DNA of 64,000 bases from Gordonia bronchialis DSM 43247. Lineage in GTDB: Bacteria; Actinomycetota; Actinomycetes; Mycobacteriales; Mycobacteriaceae. This document shows positions 55,830 to 64,000 of this stretch, one piece after another (position 1 is the stretch's first letter; every line of letters begins with the position of its first letter). The notes beneath the pieces are model-generated. The model saw only the letters and a program-made list of their open reading frames with translations. It made no database searches and was not told where the DNA came from. The position numbers and the translations under genes are program-made. The stretch is taken from the NCBI RefSeq assembly GCF_000024785.1, contig NC_013441.1:1054001-1118000 (forward strand), read 5' to 3'.

Positions 55830-56993
55830 CTACGACGACCGCGCCCGCAACGCCCGCCGGTCGACCTTTCCCGGACCCCGCAGCGGCAATGCATCGAGTT
55901 CGACGATCTCCCGCGGCGCCGCGAACCGATCCAGCCGCTCACCGACAAGACCCTGAATTCGCTTGGCGTCCAGCCGTTCTCCGGGCCGCGTGACCACGAA
56001 GGCGACGACTTTCTCGCCCAGCCGATCGTCTGGGAGTCCGACGACGACGCATTCGGCGACCGCCGGGTCGTCGACGATGACGGCCTCCACCGCCTGGGGG
56101 ACCACGGTGAGTCCGCCGGTGGAGATGGCCTCGTCGGCGCGCCCGACGATGCGCAGCACGCCGTCGGCGATGACCCCGAGATCGTCGGTGCGGAACCACC
56201 CGGCCGTCGCGAAGGCCGGATGGTCGGGCAGGTGGCGGTACCCGCGGGCGATCATCGGGCCGGCCAGCTCGACGCGCCCGATCCCGGCGTCGTCGGCGTC
56301 GGTGATGCGGATCTCGACACCCGGTAGCGGCACGCCGTCGTAGACACAGCCACCGGCGGTCTCGCTCATCCCGTAGGTCCGCACGATCGGCAGCCCGGCG
56401 TCGAAGGCTCTGCGCTGCAACGGTTCCGGCGTCGCGGCACCACCCACCAGAATGGCATCCAGTGTGCGGGACGCGGCGATCGCGGCGGGGGAGTCGAGCA
56501 CTTTGATCAGCTGGGTGGGCACCAGCGAGGTGTAGCGACGCGGACCGTCGAGCTCCGCCACCGCCCGCACGAACGCATCGACATCGAAACCGTCGCCGAC
56601 ATCGAGGACCGTCGGTGTGAAACCGGCTGCGAGAGAACGCAACAGCACCTGTAACCCGGCGATGTGGTGGGGTGGTAGCGCGAGCAGCCAATTGCCCGGG
56701 CCGCCGAGGTGGGCCGCGGTTGCCTGCGCCGACGCCGACAGCGTCGCCGGCGTGTGCTGGGCGCCCTTGGGAGTTCCCGTGGAGCCGGAGGTGGAGATGA
56801 CTAGGCTGATGTCGTCGTCGATCGGTTCACCCGCACCTAGCGCGTCGGCGAGACGCTGTGCGGAAACGGTGTCGTCGGGGACCGGGAGATGGGCCGGTTG
56901 ATCCGACGACGCGTCGCAGAGACCAGCCAGTTGATCTCGCCGGAGCAAGACGTCGACGCCGGCGGGAAGTTCCAGGGTGCGTAGAACTTTCAG
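55830..56993 (-). CDS. menE: o-Succinylbenzoate-CoA ligase
   Basis: 387 residues if the start is CTG 56993. The enzyme activates o-succinylbenzoate for menaquinone synthesis. AMP-binding motifs: VISTSGSTGTPKGAQHTPAT, VRTYGMSETAGGCVYDG, AGWFRTDDLG, GRADEAISTGGLTVVP and the C-terminal GPGKVDRRAL. No ATG, GTG or TTG precedes the conserved part LLKVLRTLELPAGVDV close enough; CTG overlaps the previous stop (CTGA), the same coupling as ATGA elsewhere. A start inside at the TTG of VLLRR is the alternative. Confidence 0.9.
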   Translation of the reverse strand: MKVLRTLELPAGVDVLLRRDQLAGLCDASSDQPAHLPVPDDTVSAQRLADALGAGEPIDDDISLVISTSGSTGTPKGAQHTPATLSASAQATAAHLGGPGNWLLALPPHHIAGLQVLLRSLAAGFTPTVLDVGDGFDVDAFVRAVAELDGPRRYTSLVPTQLIKVLDSPAAIAASRTLDAILVGGAATPEPLQRRAFDAGLPIVRTYGMSETAGGCVYDGVPLPGVEIRITDADDAGIGRVELAGPMIARGYRHLPDHPAFATAGWFRTDDLGVIADGVLRIVGRADEAISTGGLTVVPQAVEAVIVDDPAVAECVVVGLPDDRLGEKVVAFVVTRPGERLDAKRIQGLVGERLDRFAAPREIVELDALPLRGPGKVDRRALRARSS

Positions 56994-57367
56994 GAGTCGT
57001 CCCCATCGGTATCGGGATCGTCGGTATCGGGATCGTGGGCATCCGACGTCGGATAGGGCGGCAGCGGCTCGTCGTCGAAAGGCCAGCCGGAGGCCTCGAG
57101 ATGCTTCCGCACCCGCGCGATGTCGGCCTCGTGGGGAAGTTCGTGGGTGATCTCGGTGATCTTGACCCCGGCGTCGATCTTGGAGATGCGCTCCGGTGGT
57201 GGCGGGGACTCGCGGATCAGGTCGGTCGAGACCGATTCGGCCTCGGCGTCGGAGAGTTGGCGGCGCAGCAGCGCCACCAGCGGGATGTAATCGTCCTGCG
57301 GGACCCCGTTGGGGTATCCGGCGCGCAGCCACTCCACAACCCGCTTGAGGAATTGCGGACGGTCCAC
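56990..57367 (-). CDS. DUF3349 family protein, copy 1
   Basis: 125 residues from GTG 57367, with GGGGAGAG before it. MDRPQFLKRVVEWLRAGYPN and GVPQDDYIPLVALLRRQLSD are the DUF3349 pattern; the C-terminus is acidic with (D)PDTDD repeats. Function unknown; a second copy follows at 57501-57821. The stop overlaps the presumed menE start. Confidence 0.9.
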   Translation of the reverse strand: MDRPQFLKRVVEWLRAGYPNGVPQDDYIPLVALLRRQLSDAEAESVSTDLIRESPPPPERISKIDAGVKITEITHELPHEADIARVRKHLEASGWPFDDEPLPPYPTSDAHDPDTDDPDTDGDDS

Positions 57368-57500
57368 GGTCTCTCCCCTCGTGTCGGCGCGACGTGTCCC
57401 CGCCATCGACGGCCATTGTATAGCGACCGGCACCGACCCGATGGTCGGTGCCGGTCCGATTGCACTGGTCAGCGCGACAACTGTGCTGCGGTCGACGGGC

Positions 57501-57821
57501 TCACGCGGGGGCGTCGACTCGCGGCCGAGCGGCGAGGGGCCAGCCGGCTGCGGCGAGCCTGGCGGCCACCTGGTTGATCTCGTGGTCGGTCGGCTGATCG
57601 TTGATGACCTCCGCGATCGCGGCCCGGATTCGGTCGCTGTCGAGCGGGGTGTCGATGTCGTGCTCGCGGGCGAGGCGGATGACGACGTCGGTGACCTCCT
57701 CTTCATCGAGCACCCGCACCAGCAGGGCCAGCAGCGGCGGAAAGTCGGTGGGCGGCACGCCCTCCGGATAACCGGCGCGGATCCAGTTGACGGCGGATTC
57801 GAACAACGACGGTGACGGCAA
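57501..57821 (-). CDS. DUF3349 family protein, copy 2 (Rv0543c-like)
   Basis: 106 residues. SLFESAVNWIRAGYPEGVPPTDFPPLLALLVRVL matches copy 1 and the mycobacterial Rv0543c, ending HEINQVAARLAAAGWPLA. The two copies lie 133 bases apart in the same direction, a tandem duplication. Function unknown. Confidence 0.9.
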   Translation of the reverse strand: MPSPSLFESAVNWIRAGYPEGVPPTDFPPLLALLVRVLDEEEVTDVVIRLAREHDIDTPLDSDRIRAAIAEVINDQPTDHEINQVAARLAAAGWPLAARPRVDAPA

Positions 57822-57856
57822 TGCTTTACCTCTCTACCGGTCTGGGAATACTCGGG

Positions 57857-58138
57857 TTACTTGTAGCCGAAGGGGAAGATCTTGATGTCGGTGTAGTAGT
57901 AGATGGTCTGCCGGGTGATCCACAGGATGCCGGTGACGATCACCAACGCCACGAAGGCGAACACCAGATAGCTCGCGACCTTGAGGGCCGGGTGGGGCGC
58001 GCTGAGGGTGCCGTCGGCGTTCTCGTCGCCGTTGCCCACCGAATGCAGTCGCAGACCGTAGGCGAACAGGGCGGGCAGCCCGGCCCCGAGCACGAGTCCG
58101 ACCATCAGAACCTTGCCGATCGCTTCGACGATGTCCAT
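57857..58138 (-). CDS. Two-TM membrane protein (Rv0544c-like)
   Basis: 93 residues. Two hydrophobic helices (VLMVGLVLGAGLPALFAYGL and YLVFAFVALVIVTGILWI) with a polar loop, ending YYYTDIKIFPFGYK. In mycobacteria the same small gene follows pitA, and they are probably cotranscribed (32 bases apart). A role beside phosphate transport is possible, not shown. Confidence 0.85.
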   Translation of the reverse strand: MDIVEAIGKVLMVGLVLGAGLPALFAYGLRLHSVGNGDENADGTLSAPHPALKVASYLVFAFVALVIVTGILWITRQTIYYYTDIKIFPFGYK

Positions 58139-58170
58139 CGAGTACTCAGTCCTTTCAGATGTGCGTGGGC

Positions 58171-59418
58171 TCAGGCGACCGCGGTCGGCTTGGCCTGCGA
58201 CGCGTCGTCGGCGGGCGGGATGATCGAGTCGGTCGACTCATCCCAATCGGCGTTGACGTTCTTGGAGTCGATCTTGTTCTGCTGCGCGCGCCAGTACATG
58301 TACGCCGACGCGGCCACCAGGACCGCGAAGATGGCGATCGCACCGCTGAGGTCGCCGAGCAGGTGCGCGAGGTAGAAACAGGCCGCGCCCACCGCGCCCG
58401 CTGCGGGCAGCGTGGTGACCCAGGCGATGGCCATGCGGCCGGCCACGGCCCAGCGGACCTGCGCGCCCTTCTTGCCGACGCCCGATCCGAGGATCGAACC
58501 GGTGGCGACCTGCGTGGTCGACAGCGCCATGCCGGCGGCGCTCGAGGTCAGGATGATCGCGGCCGACGACGCCTCGGCAGCCATACCCTGCGGGGAGGTG
58601 ATCTCCACGAGACCCTTGCCCAGGGTGCGGATGATCCGCCAGCCGCCCAGGTAGGTGCCGATGGCGATGGCTGCGGCACAGGAGAACACGATCCAGAACG
58701 GCAGACCGTGGCTGATGGTGGAGGCGTCGAGGTGGCCGGTCACGATGAGCGCCATCGCGATCACGCCCATCGTCTTCTGGGCGTCGCCGGTGCCGTGGGC
58801 CAGCGAGACCAGCGATGCGGTGGCGATCTGGCCGTAGCGGAATCCCGCTTCCTTACGCGACTCGGCGATCTTCTTGGTGATGGCGAAGACCATCCAGGTG
58901 CCGCAGGCGGCGACCAGGCAGGCGATCACGGGGGCCAGCAGCGCGGGCACGATGATCTTGGAGAACACGCCGTGCCAGTTGATGCCGGACAGGCCGATGG
59001 CCGCGATACCCGAACCGATGAGGCCGCCGAAGAGCGCGTGCGACGAGCTCGACGGCAGGCCGAACAGCCAGGTGAACAGGTTCCACAGGATGCCGCCGAT
59101 GAGGCCGGCGAAGATGATCAGCAGAGCGGTGATGGGGGTGAGACCGGCAATGATGTCGCCTTTGTCCTCACCGGAGGTCTGCTGGATGTTGAGGACGTCT
59201 TTGGTGATGGTCGCGGCAACCTCGACTGAGAGGAACGCGCCGACGAGGTTCAGGATGGCCGACAATCCGACGGCTACCTTGGGTTTGAGAGCCCCCGTCG
59301 CGATCGAGGTGGCCATCGCGTTGCCGGTGTCGTGGAAGCCGTTGGTGAAGTCGAAGCCGAGTGCTGTGATCACCAACAGCACCAAAATCAGCATCTCTGC
59401 GCTCATGGGCATAATCAT
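58171..59418 (-). CDS. pitA: Low-affinity inorganic phosphate transporter
   Basis: 415 residues; ATG 59418 or ATG 59406 (MSAEMLILVLL) may be the start. Duplicated PHO4/PiT signature: GFDFTNGFHDTGNAMATSIAT in the first half and LAHGTGDAQKTMGVIAMAL in the second, about ten helices. Moves metal-phosphate with protons. A RegX3/PhoP-like direct repeat (59501-59518) lies about 85 bases upstream. In mycobacteria the order pitA, small membrane gene, DUF3349, menE is the same. Confidence 0.95.
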   Translation of the reverse strand: MIMPMSAEMLILVLLVITALGFDFTNGFHDTGNAMATSIATGALKPKVAVGLSAILNLVGAFLSVEVAATITKDVLNIQQTSGEDKGDIIAGLTPITALLIIFAGLIGGILWNLFTWLFGLPSSSSHALFGGLIGSGIAAIGLSGINWHGVFSKIIVPALLAPVIACLVAACGTWMVFAITKKIAESRKEAGFRYGQIATASLVSLAHGTGDAQKTMGVIAMALIVTGHLDASTISHGLPFWIVFSCAAAIAIGTYLGGWRIIRTLGKGLVEITSPQGMAAEASSAAIILTSSAAGMALSTTQVATGSILGSGVGKKGAQVRWAVAGRMAIAWVTTLPAAGAVGAACFYLAHLLGDLSGAIAIFAVLVAASAYMYWRAQQNKIDSKNVNADWDESTDSIIPPADDASQAKPTAVA

Positions 59419-59500
59419 GCAACGCCGGGCCCGAAACCGCCTAAAAACCGCAGTCCGAAATGTCCGATTTTTCCTCGGTGTTTCCGCTGGTGGTGGCGAT

Positions 59501-59518
59501 GTTCACCCATTGTTCATG
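59501..59518. promoter_or_regulatory. PHO-box-like direct repeat before pitA
   Basis: GTTCACC (59501-59507) and GTTCATG (59512-59518) stand 11 bases apart, the spacing of the PHO box bound by PhoP in Streptomyces and by RegX3 in mycobacteria. It lies between pitA and the divergent LLM gene. Confidence 0.6.
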
Positions 59519-59609
59519 TTTCCGATTCTGACCGTCCACCTGCCGCGGGCGATCGAGCGCTCGGGCGGGGTCTCGGCAAGGGGCTGTCCCTGTGGAAGAA
59601 TCCGCTCTC

Positions 59610-60674
59610 ATGACATCGATGAAGCTGGGCATGCCGATCAACTACGCAGGCGATTTCCGCGAGACCATCAACAATCTCGCCGATTTCGAAGCTGCCGGTG
59701 TGGAGCGGATCGCGGTCCCGGAGGCCTACAGCTTCGATGCGGTGAGCCAGCTCGGCTACATCGCCGCGAAGACCGAGAAGATGGAACTGCAGACCGCGAT
59801 CCTGCCGATGTTCTCGCGCACCCCCACCAACCTGGCGATGACAGCGGCCGGCCTCGACTACATCAGCGGCGGCCGTGCGGTGCTGGGCATCGGGGCGTCG
59901 GGCCCGCAGGTCATCGAGGGCTTCCATGGCGTGAAGTACGACTTCCCGGTGGGCCGTGCCCGCGAGCACGCCGAGATCTGCCGCATGGTGTGGCGTCGCG
60001 ACAAGCTCGACTACCAGGGCAAGCACTACACCCTTCCCCTGGACAAGGAGCACGGCGGTTCCGGCCTGGGCAAGTCACTCAAGATCATCAATCACCCGGT
60101 CCGCGAGCGGATTCCGATGCTGCTGGCCGCGATCGGTCCCAAGAACACCGAACTGGCCGCCGAACTCTTCGAGGAGTTCCAGCCCATCCTCTTCCATCCC
60201 GAGCGCATCAACGACGCCTTCGGTGAGGGACTCGCCGCCGGCAAGGCCAAGCGCGACCCGTCGCTCGGTGAACTCGGCATCGTCGTGCAGGCCACCGCCC
60301 GCATCTCCGACGACGCCGAAGCACTTCACAACGCACGGGAACTCGTCCGTCACCACGCCGCCCTCTACATCGGCGGCATGGGCGCGCGAGGCAAGAACTT
60401 CTACAACACCCTTGCCCAGCGGTACGGCTACGCCGACGAGGCCAAGATCATCCAGGACCTCTATCTCGACGGCAAGAAGGCCGAAGCCGCGGCCGCGGTG
60501 CCCGACGACCTCGTCACCTCGATGTCGCTCATCGGTTCGCGTTCGGAGGTCGCCGAACGTGTGGCGGCCTTCACAGAGGCCGGCGTCACCTGCATCCTCA
60601 CGTCGTCGGTTGCCCCGACGCACCAGGAGCGCGTCGCCGAAACCGAAGTTCTCCGCGACATCTTCGGCGGGTGA
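59610..60674 (+). CDS. LLM-class (F420-dependent type) oxidoreductase
   Basis: 354 residues from ATG 59610 (GTG 59592 adds six). Luciferase-like monooxygenase fold: KLGMPINYAGDFRETINNL, AVLGIGASGPQVIEGFHGVKYD, and PMLLAAIGPKNTELAAE. It should use F420H2 or FMNH2. Substrate unknown. It is divergent from pitA and shares the PHO-box gap with it. Confidence 0.9.
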   Translation: MTSMKLGMPINYAGDFRETINNLADFEAAGVERIAVPEAYSFDAVSQLGYIAAKTEKMELQTAILPMFSRTPTNLAMTAAGLDYISGGRAVLGIGASGPQVIEGFHGVKYDFPVGRAREHAEICRMVWRRDKLDYQGKHYTLPLDKEHGGSGLGKSLKIINHPVRERIPMLLAAIGPKNTELAAELFEEFQPILFHPERINDAFGEGLAAGKAKRDPSLGELGIVVQATARISDDAEALHNARELVRHHAALYIGGMGARGKNFYNTLAQRYGYADEAKIIQDLYLDGKKAEAAAAVPDDLVTSMSLIGSRSEVAERVAAFTEAGVTCILTSSVAPTHQERVAETEVLRDIFGG

Positions 60675-60885
60675 CCCGCAGGTCCCTCGCTGCTCGACGG
60701 GCTGAACCCAAACCACGTGCACAACAGGGCATCCCGTGGTTCCCGGGTGATCAGCCGGGATGTCCGCGGGCGCTGTTCGCGACACGATATGTGCGATCGC
60801 AAACCGGTATTCGGAATCGGAGAAAAGCGACCTCACGCGGCGCACCGACGGTCGTTCAACGGTGTCGCCCAGATCATCGGTTAAC

Positions 60886-61257
60886 GTGGACGCATGGCAA
60901 ATCCAGAAAGTGACGTTTGTCGACGACCTCGACGGCCACCAGATCGATTCCGATGATGCGCACACGGTTTCGTGGTCGTGGTTGGGCGTGGATTATGAGC
61001 TCGACGTTTCCACGGCCAATTTGAACAAAGTGGAGAACGGAAAGGTGACCGTCGCCAAGCTGCTCGACGTGTCGACCCGCGTGGGTGGACGCAAACGGCC
61101 GACGGCGGCCCGCACCGCAAGCGCCCCGAGTACGTCGTCGAAGTCGGGTTCGCCGACCACCGAGATCCGCGAATGGGCCATCGGCGCCGGCTACGACGTC
61201 GCGCCGCGGGGTCGTCTACCGCAGAACATCATCGAGGCATACGAAGCGGCTCACTGA
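60886..61257 (+). CDS. Lsr2-family nucleoid-associated protein (paralogue)
   Basis: 123 residues from GTG 60886. N-terminal dimer part QKVTFVDDLDGHQID, then VSWSWLGVDYELDVSTANLNKV and DVSTRVGGRKR; C-terminal DNA-binding part IREWAIGAGYDVAPRGRLPQNIIEAYEAA with the RGR minor-groove motif. Lsr2 bridges AT-rich, often foreign DNA and silences it. It is more diverged than the main chromosomal Lsr2 (tryptophan-rich VSWSWLG instead of VxFGLDG), so it is likely a second copy. It stands at the border to the exopolysaccharide region. Confidence 0.88.
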   Translation: MDAWQIQKVTFVDDLDGHQIDSDDAHTVSWSWLGVDYELDVSTANLNKVENGKVTVAKLLDVSTRVGGRKRPTAARTASAPSTSSKSGSPTTEIREWAIGAGYDVAPRGRLPQNIIEAYEAAH

Positions 61258-61458
61258 CCGAATCAACCCTCGCGCTGCACGATCGCCTTCTCGGTGGTCG
61301 CGCAGCGCGGTGTTGTCTGCGGCACAGTCCGATCGTGGCAACCCCGCAGCTGCTGTACTGATGGGTGTGTCGGGCGGTGCACGATTGTCTCCTGCCCGGC
61401 GCGCAGCTGCCGAAACCGGACATGTTCATCGCACGGAATCGTTCGGGATACTGATCGG

Positions 61459-61743
61459 ATGGCCGCGTCACCCACTATGGAGCACCCGAGTCTGTTTTAC
61501 GCCCTTGTTCTTCTCAATCTGCTCATCGTCACCGGCGCGTGGTGCCTGGCACGGCCGGGCTATCCGGCGGCTGCGGTCCTCGTCGGGCTCGGTTTTGCGT
61601 GGCTGTTCTGGAACGGACCACTCGAGGGGCGGGTGCTGTACAGCGTCAACTCTCAGCACGGGCTCACCGAGTCGGATCTCCTGTCCGTGGTGGCCTTCTT
61701 GATCGCCGGCTCGGCCATCTGGCGCGTCGGGAGACCGCGGTGA
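61459..61743 (+). CDS. Three-TM small membrane protein
   Basis: 94 residues from ATG 61459 (ATG 61477 also possible). Three hydrophobic helices: LFYALVLLNLLIVTGAWCLA, AAAVLVGLGFAWLFW, and LLSVVAFLIAGSAIWRVG, with a short outside loop (SVNSQHGLTESD). No family recognised. The following 227 bases up to the LysR gene show no gene. Confidence 0.7.
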   Translation: MAASPTMEHPSLFYALVLLNLLIVTGAWCLARPGYPAAAVLVGLGFAWLFWNGPLEGRVLYSVNSQHGLTESDLLSVVAFLIAGSAIWRVGRPR

Positions 61744-61970
61744 CAGCACTGCTCGGAGCTGTTGCCGCGCAATCGTTCTGGAGACCGATTGTGGTGGCAC
61801 CTGGCGTATGTGCGTCTCCACGGTGGTTCGTATTCCGCCCGGCGAGGCGGTGGTGACGGTGGTACTGACCTACGACGAGCCACCCCCGCGGGCAGATGGT
61901 GCCGGTCCAGCCATTGGTGGACCAACCCAAGAATGTCGGTGGATGTGCCGGTGAGATGTGATGTAGACCG

Positions 61971-62861
61971 CTATTCCAACGCTGCCAGGATCTTACGGCG
62001 CATCGGGGAGGACGTGCCGGGCAACCAGAGTCCGCGGACCGGGGCGAACGGCGGGTCGTTGAACTCCACGATTCGGATGCGCTTGTCATAGAGCCATCCG
62101 GGTGCATTGGTGACCAGGGCACAGGCCTGTGGATGGGCGATGACCGCGGTGTGTGGAGGAGTTCCGATGAGAGTCGAGACGATCACCCGGGGTTCGAATC
62201 CCGCCCGTCGGCACAACTCGACGAGAAGATCCGTGTACGAGGCTTCATGCTCGGGTCCCCACACCACGAGTTCATAATCAGCGATCTGTTCGAGGTCCAC
62301 CCGATCCGCGGTCGCCAACGGGTGGGTTGCGGTCACCGCGAGCCGCAGTGCGTGGTGCGTGATGACGGTTGTCGCCAGGTCAGGGGTTGGTGACATACCT
62401 CGACGAAGGGCAAGATCAATTGTCCCGGAGAGCAATTCGGCACGCATGTCATGGGGGTGTACCGCTCGGACCGCGATCGGGGCAGACGGGTTGTCGAGTA
62501 CGACAGGCTCGATCACGGTGAATACTTCCGACGGCGCGAGGTCGGGGGAGTGGCCGATCACGAAAGGAGTCGGATCGTCGGCGTGGCGAACCTGCGAGAT
62601 CAACTGCTTGCCTGCCGCAAGTAGTGGCACGGCGCCTCGATAGAGAATGTCGGCGGCCGGAGTGGGTGTCAGGTTGCGAGGTGACCGGTCGAAGAGTGTC
62701 ACCTTCAATTGCCGTTCGAGCTCGCGGATGGACGAGGACAGCGCCTGCTGGCTGATGAACAGCTCGGCTGCGGCGACACGCATACTCGGCGCCTCCATCA
62801 CGGCAGCGAACATCCGAAGGCGCCGTAGGTCAATATCTCGCAAGGGCTGATCCTCCTGCAT
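61971..62861 (-). CDS. LysR-family transcriptional regulator
   Basis: 296 residues from ATG 62861 (preceded by a TTG two codons before). Helix-turn-helix RMFAAVMEAPSMRVAAAELFISQQALSSSIRELERQL and the substrate-binding half with FVIGHSPDLAPSEVF and LALRRGMSPTPDL. It would bind a small effector and control a neighbouring gene, possibly the divergent glycosyl unit. Effector unknown. Confidence 0.92.
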   Translation of the reverse strand: MQEDQPLRDIDLRRLRMFAAVMEAPSMRVAAAELFISQQALSSSIRELERQLKVTLFDRSPRNLTPTPAADILYRGAVPLLAAGKQLISQVRHADDPTPFVIGHSPDLAPSEVFTVIEPVVLDNPSAPIAVRAVHPHDMRAELLSGTIDLALRRGMSPTPDLATTVITHHALRLAVTATHPLATADRVDLEQIADYELVVWGPEHEASYTDLLVELCRRAGFEPRVIVSTLIGTPPHTAVIAHPQACALVTNAPGWLYDKRIRIVEFNDPPFAPVRGLWLPGTSSPMRRKILAALE

Positions 62862-63237
62862 TGACAACCTCTCTATGTCAAATGATCCGTTTCACGTGAT
62901 TGTAGATTGTCGATGGCCCGGTTACCGTCGACATCGGTCAGCCCTTTCGTTTCACGACGAATGTGATTGGCGGTCGGCGACGCCTCCCCTGACGGAGGAG
63001 TGAGGAGGACGCGTTCGGCCGCCACCCATGGCAGAAGTCGCGTGCGTATCACAAGCGCCGGGATCGGACGCGACGTTCGTGACAGAGGGGGCATGGGGTC
63101 GATCAGATTCTCAGCATGGCTGGTTCCTGAGTTTCTGTAGTCAAGTCCGGTCGTTGGGGGAACTGCCGGATGCGAACCATGGCAGGGGTGCGACGCCGGC
63201 TTGGTGTTGCGCAAGAACACACTCGACTAGTGGGGAA
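62862..63237. other. 376-base gap between LysR gene and glycosyltransferase
   Basis: Divergent region with lower GC than the surroundings. No open frame with gene-like codon use is seen. It includes TGTCAAATGATCCGTTTCACGTGATTGTAG and so probably the promoter of the LysR gene, and a GGAGGAGTGAGGAGG purine run. No clear operator can be named. Confidence 0.5.
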
Positions 63238-64000
63238 ATGGTGAACACACGCTGGTCGACCGTCAGGGACACTTCAGCGCCGATGGGGGAGGGCGGCGTA
63301 CGCCGCGCTGTGCTGGCGGAGGTATTGCCTTGGCGGTCCACATCATGGACAGATCGGTATCTGGCCGCACTCGCCTGGACCGACGCCCTCATCATCGTCG
63401 CAGCCGTCGCGGCGGCGTCGTGGCTGCGGTTCGGAAACAATGCGCCCGGCGAAACGCTCACGACCGCACGGATTCCCATGGTCGTGGTAGCCGGCGCGTT
63501 GATAGGCGGCTGGCTGGTGTCGATGCGTGCGTGCCAGACGCTTGATCGTCGGGTCCTCGGTTCTGGTCCGCAAGAGTACAGCCGTGTGCTCACTGCCTGC
63601 TTCTCGGTCTTCGGCCTGCTCGCCATCATCTCGCTCGCCTTCCAACTCGATGTCTCGCGTGGCTTCTTCGCGATTGCGTTGCCGCTGGGCACGGTCTGCC
63701 TGCTCGCCTCGCGACTGCTGTGGCGGCGCCGACTGACCCGCCGACGTGCCCGCGGCGAGAATCTCGAGCGACTGCTCGTCGTCGGCGAATCCGCGTCGGC
63801 CGAACATCTCGTGAAACGCTTGCAGCAGAATCCGCAGATCGGTTTCGAGGTGATCGGCGTGTGCCTGCCGCGCTTCGGTGGCCGCCACGAAACGTTCGCC
63901 GGTGTGCCGGTCTGGGGCGGCTTCGATGACGTTGCCACTGCGGTTGCGGCCTGCGGCGCCACCACGGTGGCGATCACCTCGGCGGAGGCACTGGGGCACA
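63238..64000 (+). CDS. Polyprenyl glycosylphosphotransferase, N-terminal part
   Basis: The frame from ATG 63238 (GTG 63241 is next) is open to the right edge; 254 codons are seen. A basic leader is followed by four hydrophobic helices (YLAALAWTDALIIVAAVAAA, MVVVAGALIGGWLVS, CFSVFGLLAIISLAF, FFAIALPLGTVCLLASRLL), then ERLLVVGESASAEHLVKRLQQN, the Rossmann-like CoA-binding region of WbaP/WcaJ type sugar transferases. The catalytic C-terminal part lies outside. It would load the first sugar-phosphate on undecaprenyl phosphate for a surface polysaccharide. Confidence 0.85.
   Translation, partial: MVNTRWSTVRDTSAPMGEGGVRRAVLAEVLPWRSTSWTDRYLAALAWTDALIIVAAVAAASWLRFGNNAPGETLTTARIPMVVVAGALIGGWLVSMRACQTLDRRVLGSGPQEYSRVLTACFSVFGLLAIISLAFQLDVSRGFFAIALPLGTVCLLASRLLWRRRLTRRRARGENLERLLVVGESASAEHLVKRLQQNPQIGFEVIGVCLPRFGGRHETFAGVPVWGGFDDVATAVAACGATTVAITSAEALGH

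Overview
The window looks like a chromosome segment of a mycolic-acid actinobacterium, most likely Gordonia or a close relative. It is GC-rich, with many GTG starts and 1-4 base gene overlaps. Its gene order follows the Mycobacterium tuberculosis Rv0487-Rv0548 region: YbjN protein, gpm1, senX3-regX3, ppx, proC, bS22, serB1, hemA-C-D-B, hemL, the ccs genes, menA, menE and pitA. Unlike mycobacteria, it carries rex directly in front of hemA, as Streptomyces does. Species assignment is an inference from gene order and not from any database search.

Layout. 0-5 kb: end of a YbjN gene, then three genes not in the mycobacterial order (a winged-helix/nuclease-like protein between palindromes, an acyl-CoA synthetase, an amino-acid permease). 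5-15 kb: gpm1, GNAT, senX3-regX3, ppx, a membrane protein, a TIM-barrel isomerase, a thioesterase and proC. 15-22 kb: excisionase-like regulator, bS22, NAD epimerase, acyltransferase, Zn dehydrogenase, VOC protein, serB1, glutaredoxin-like protein. 22-28 kb: rex-hemA-hemC-hemD-hemB, tetrapyrrole synthesis under a probable NADH/NAD+ sensor. 28-34 kb: small membrane proteins and an acyl-CoA oxidase. 33-41 kb: accessory stretch with two TetR modules (one beside fadE25), a broken two-repeat membrane gene, a second, frameshifted winged-helix/nuclease paralogue and a small coupled two-gene cassette. 41-49 kb: GDSL lipoprotein, hemL, histidine phosphatase, then thioredoxin-ccdA-resB-ccsA (system II cytochrome c maturation). 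48-51 kb: XRE and BldC-like regulators and cds1. 51-55 kb: accessory stretch with repeat clusters, a decayed GH16/esterase pair, an HTH/Clp-N pair and a third winged-helix/nuclease paralogue. 55-59 kb: menA, menE, two DUF3349 proteins, a membrane protein and pitA. 59-64 kb: F420-type LLM oxidoreductase, an Lsr2 paralogue, a LysR regulator and the start of a polyprenyl glycosylphosphotransferase that leaves the window.

The genes connect as follows. Haem made by the hem genes (hemL, hemA, hemC, hemD, hemB) feeds cytochrome c assembly by the ccs genes. menA and menE make menaquinone for the same respiratory chain, and Rex could tie haem output to redox state. SenX3-RegX3 is the phosphate sensor, and a RegX3/PhoP-like direct repeat lies in front of pitA at the other end of the window.

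The most unusual observation is a family of three diverged genes that combine an AbiEi-like winged helix with a DUF559/Vsr-like nuclease fold (468-1454, 38579-39501, 53857-54777). Each is associated with its own pair of related palindromes, and the three palindromes differ from one another. Several apparent frameshifts in the two accessory stretches are all single-base losses, most of them in homopolymers, so sequencing error must be excluded before they are read as gene decay.
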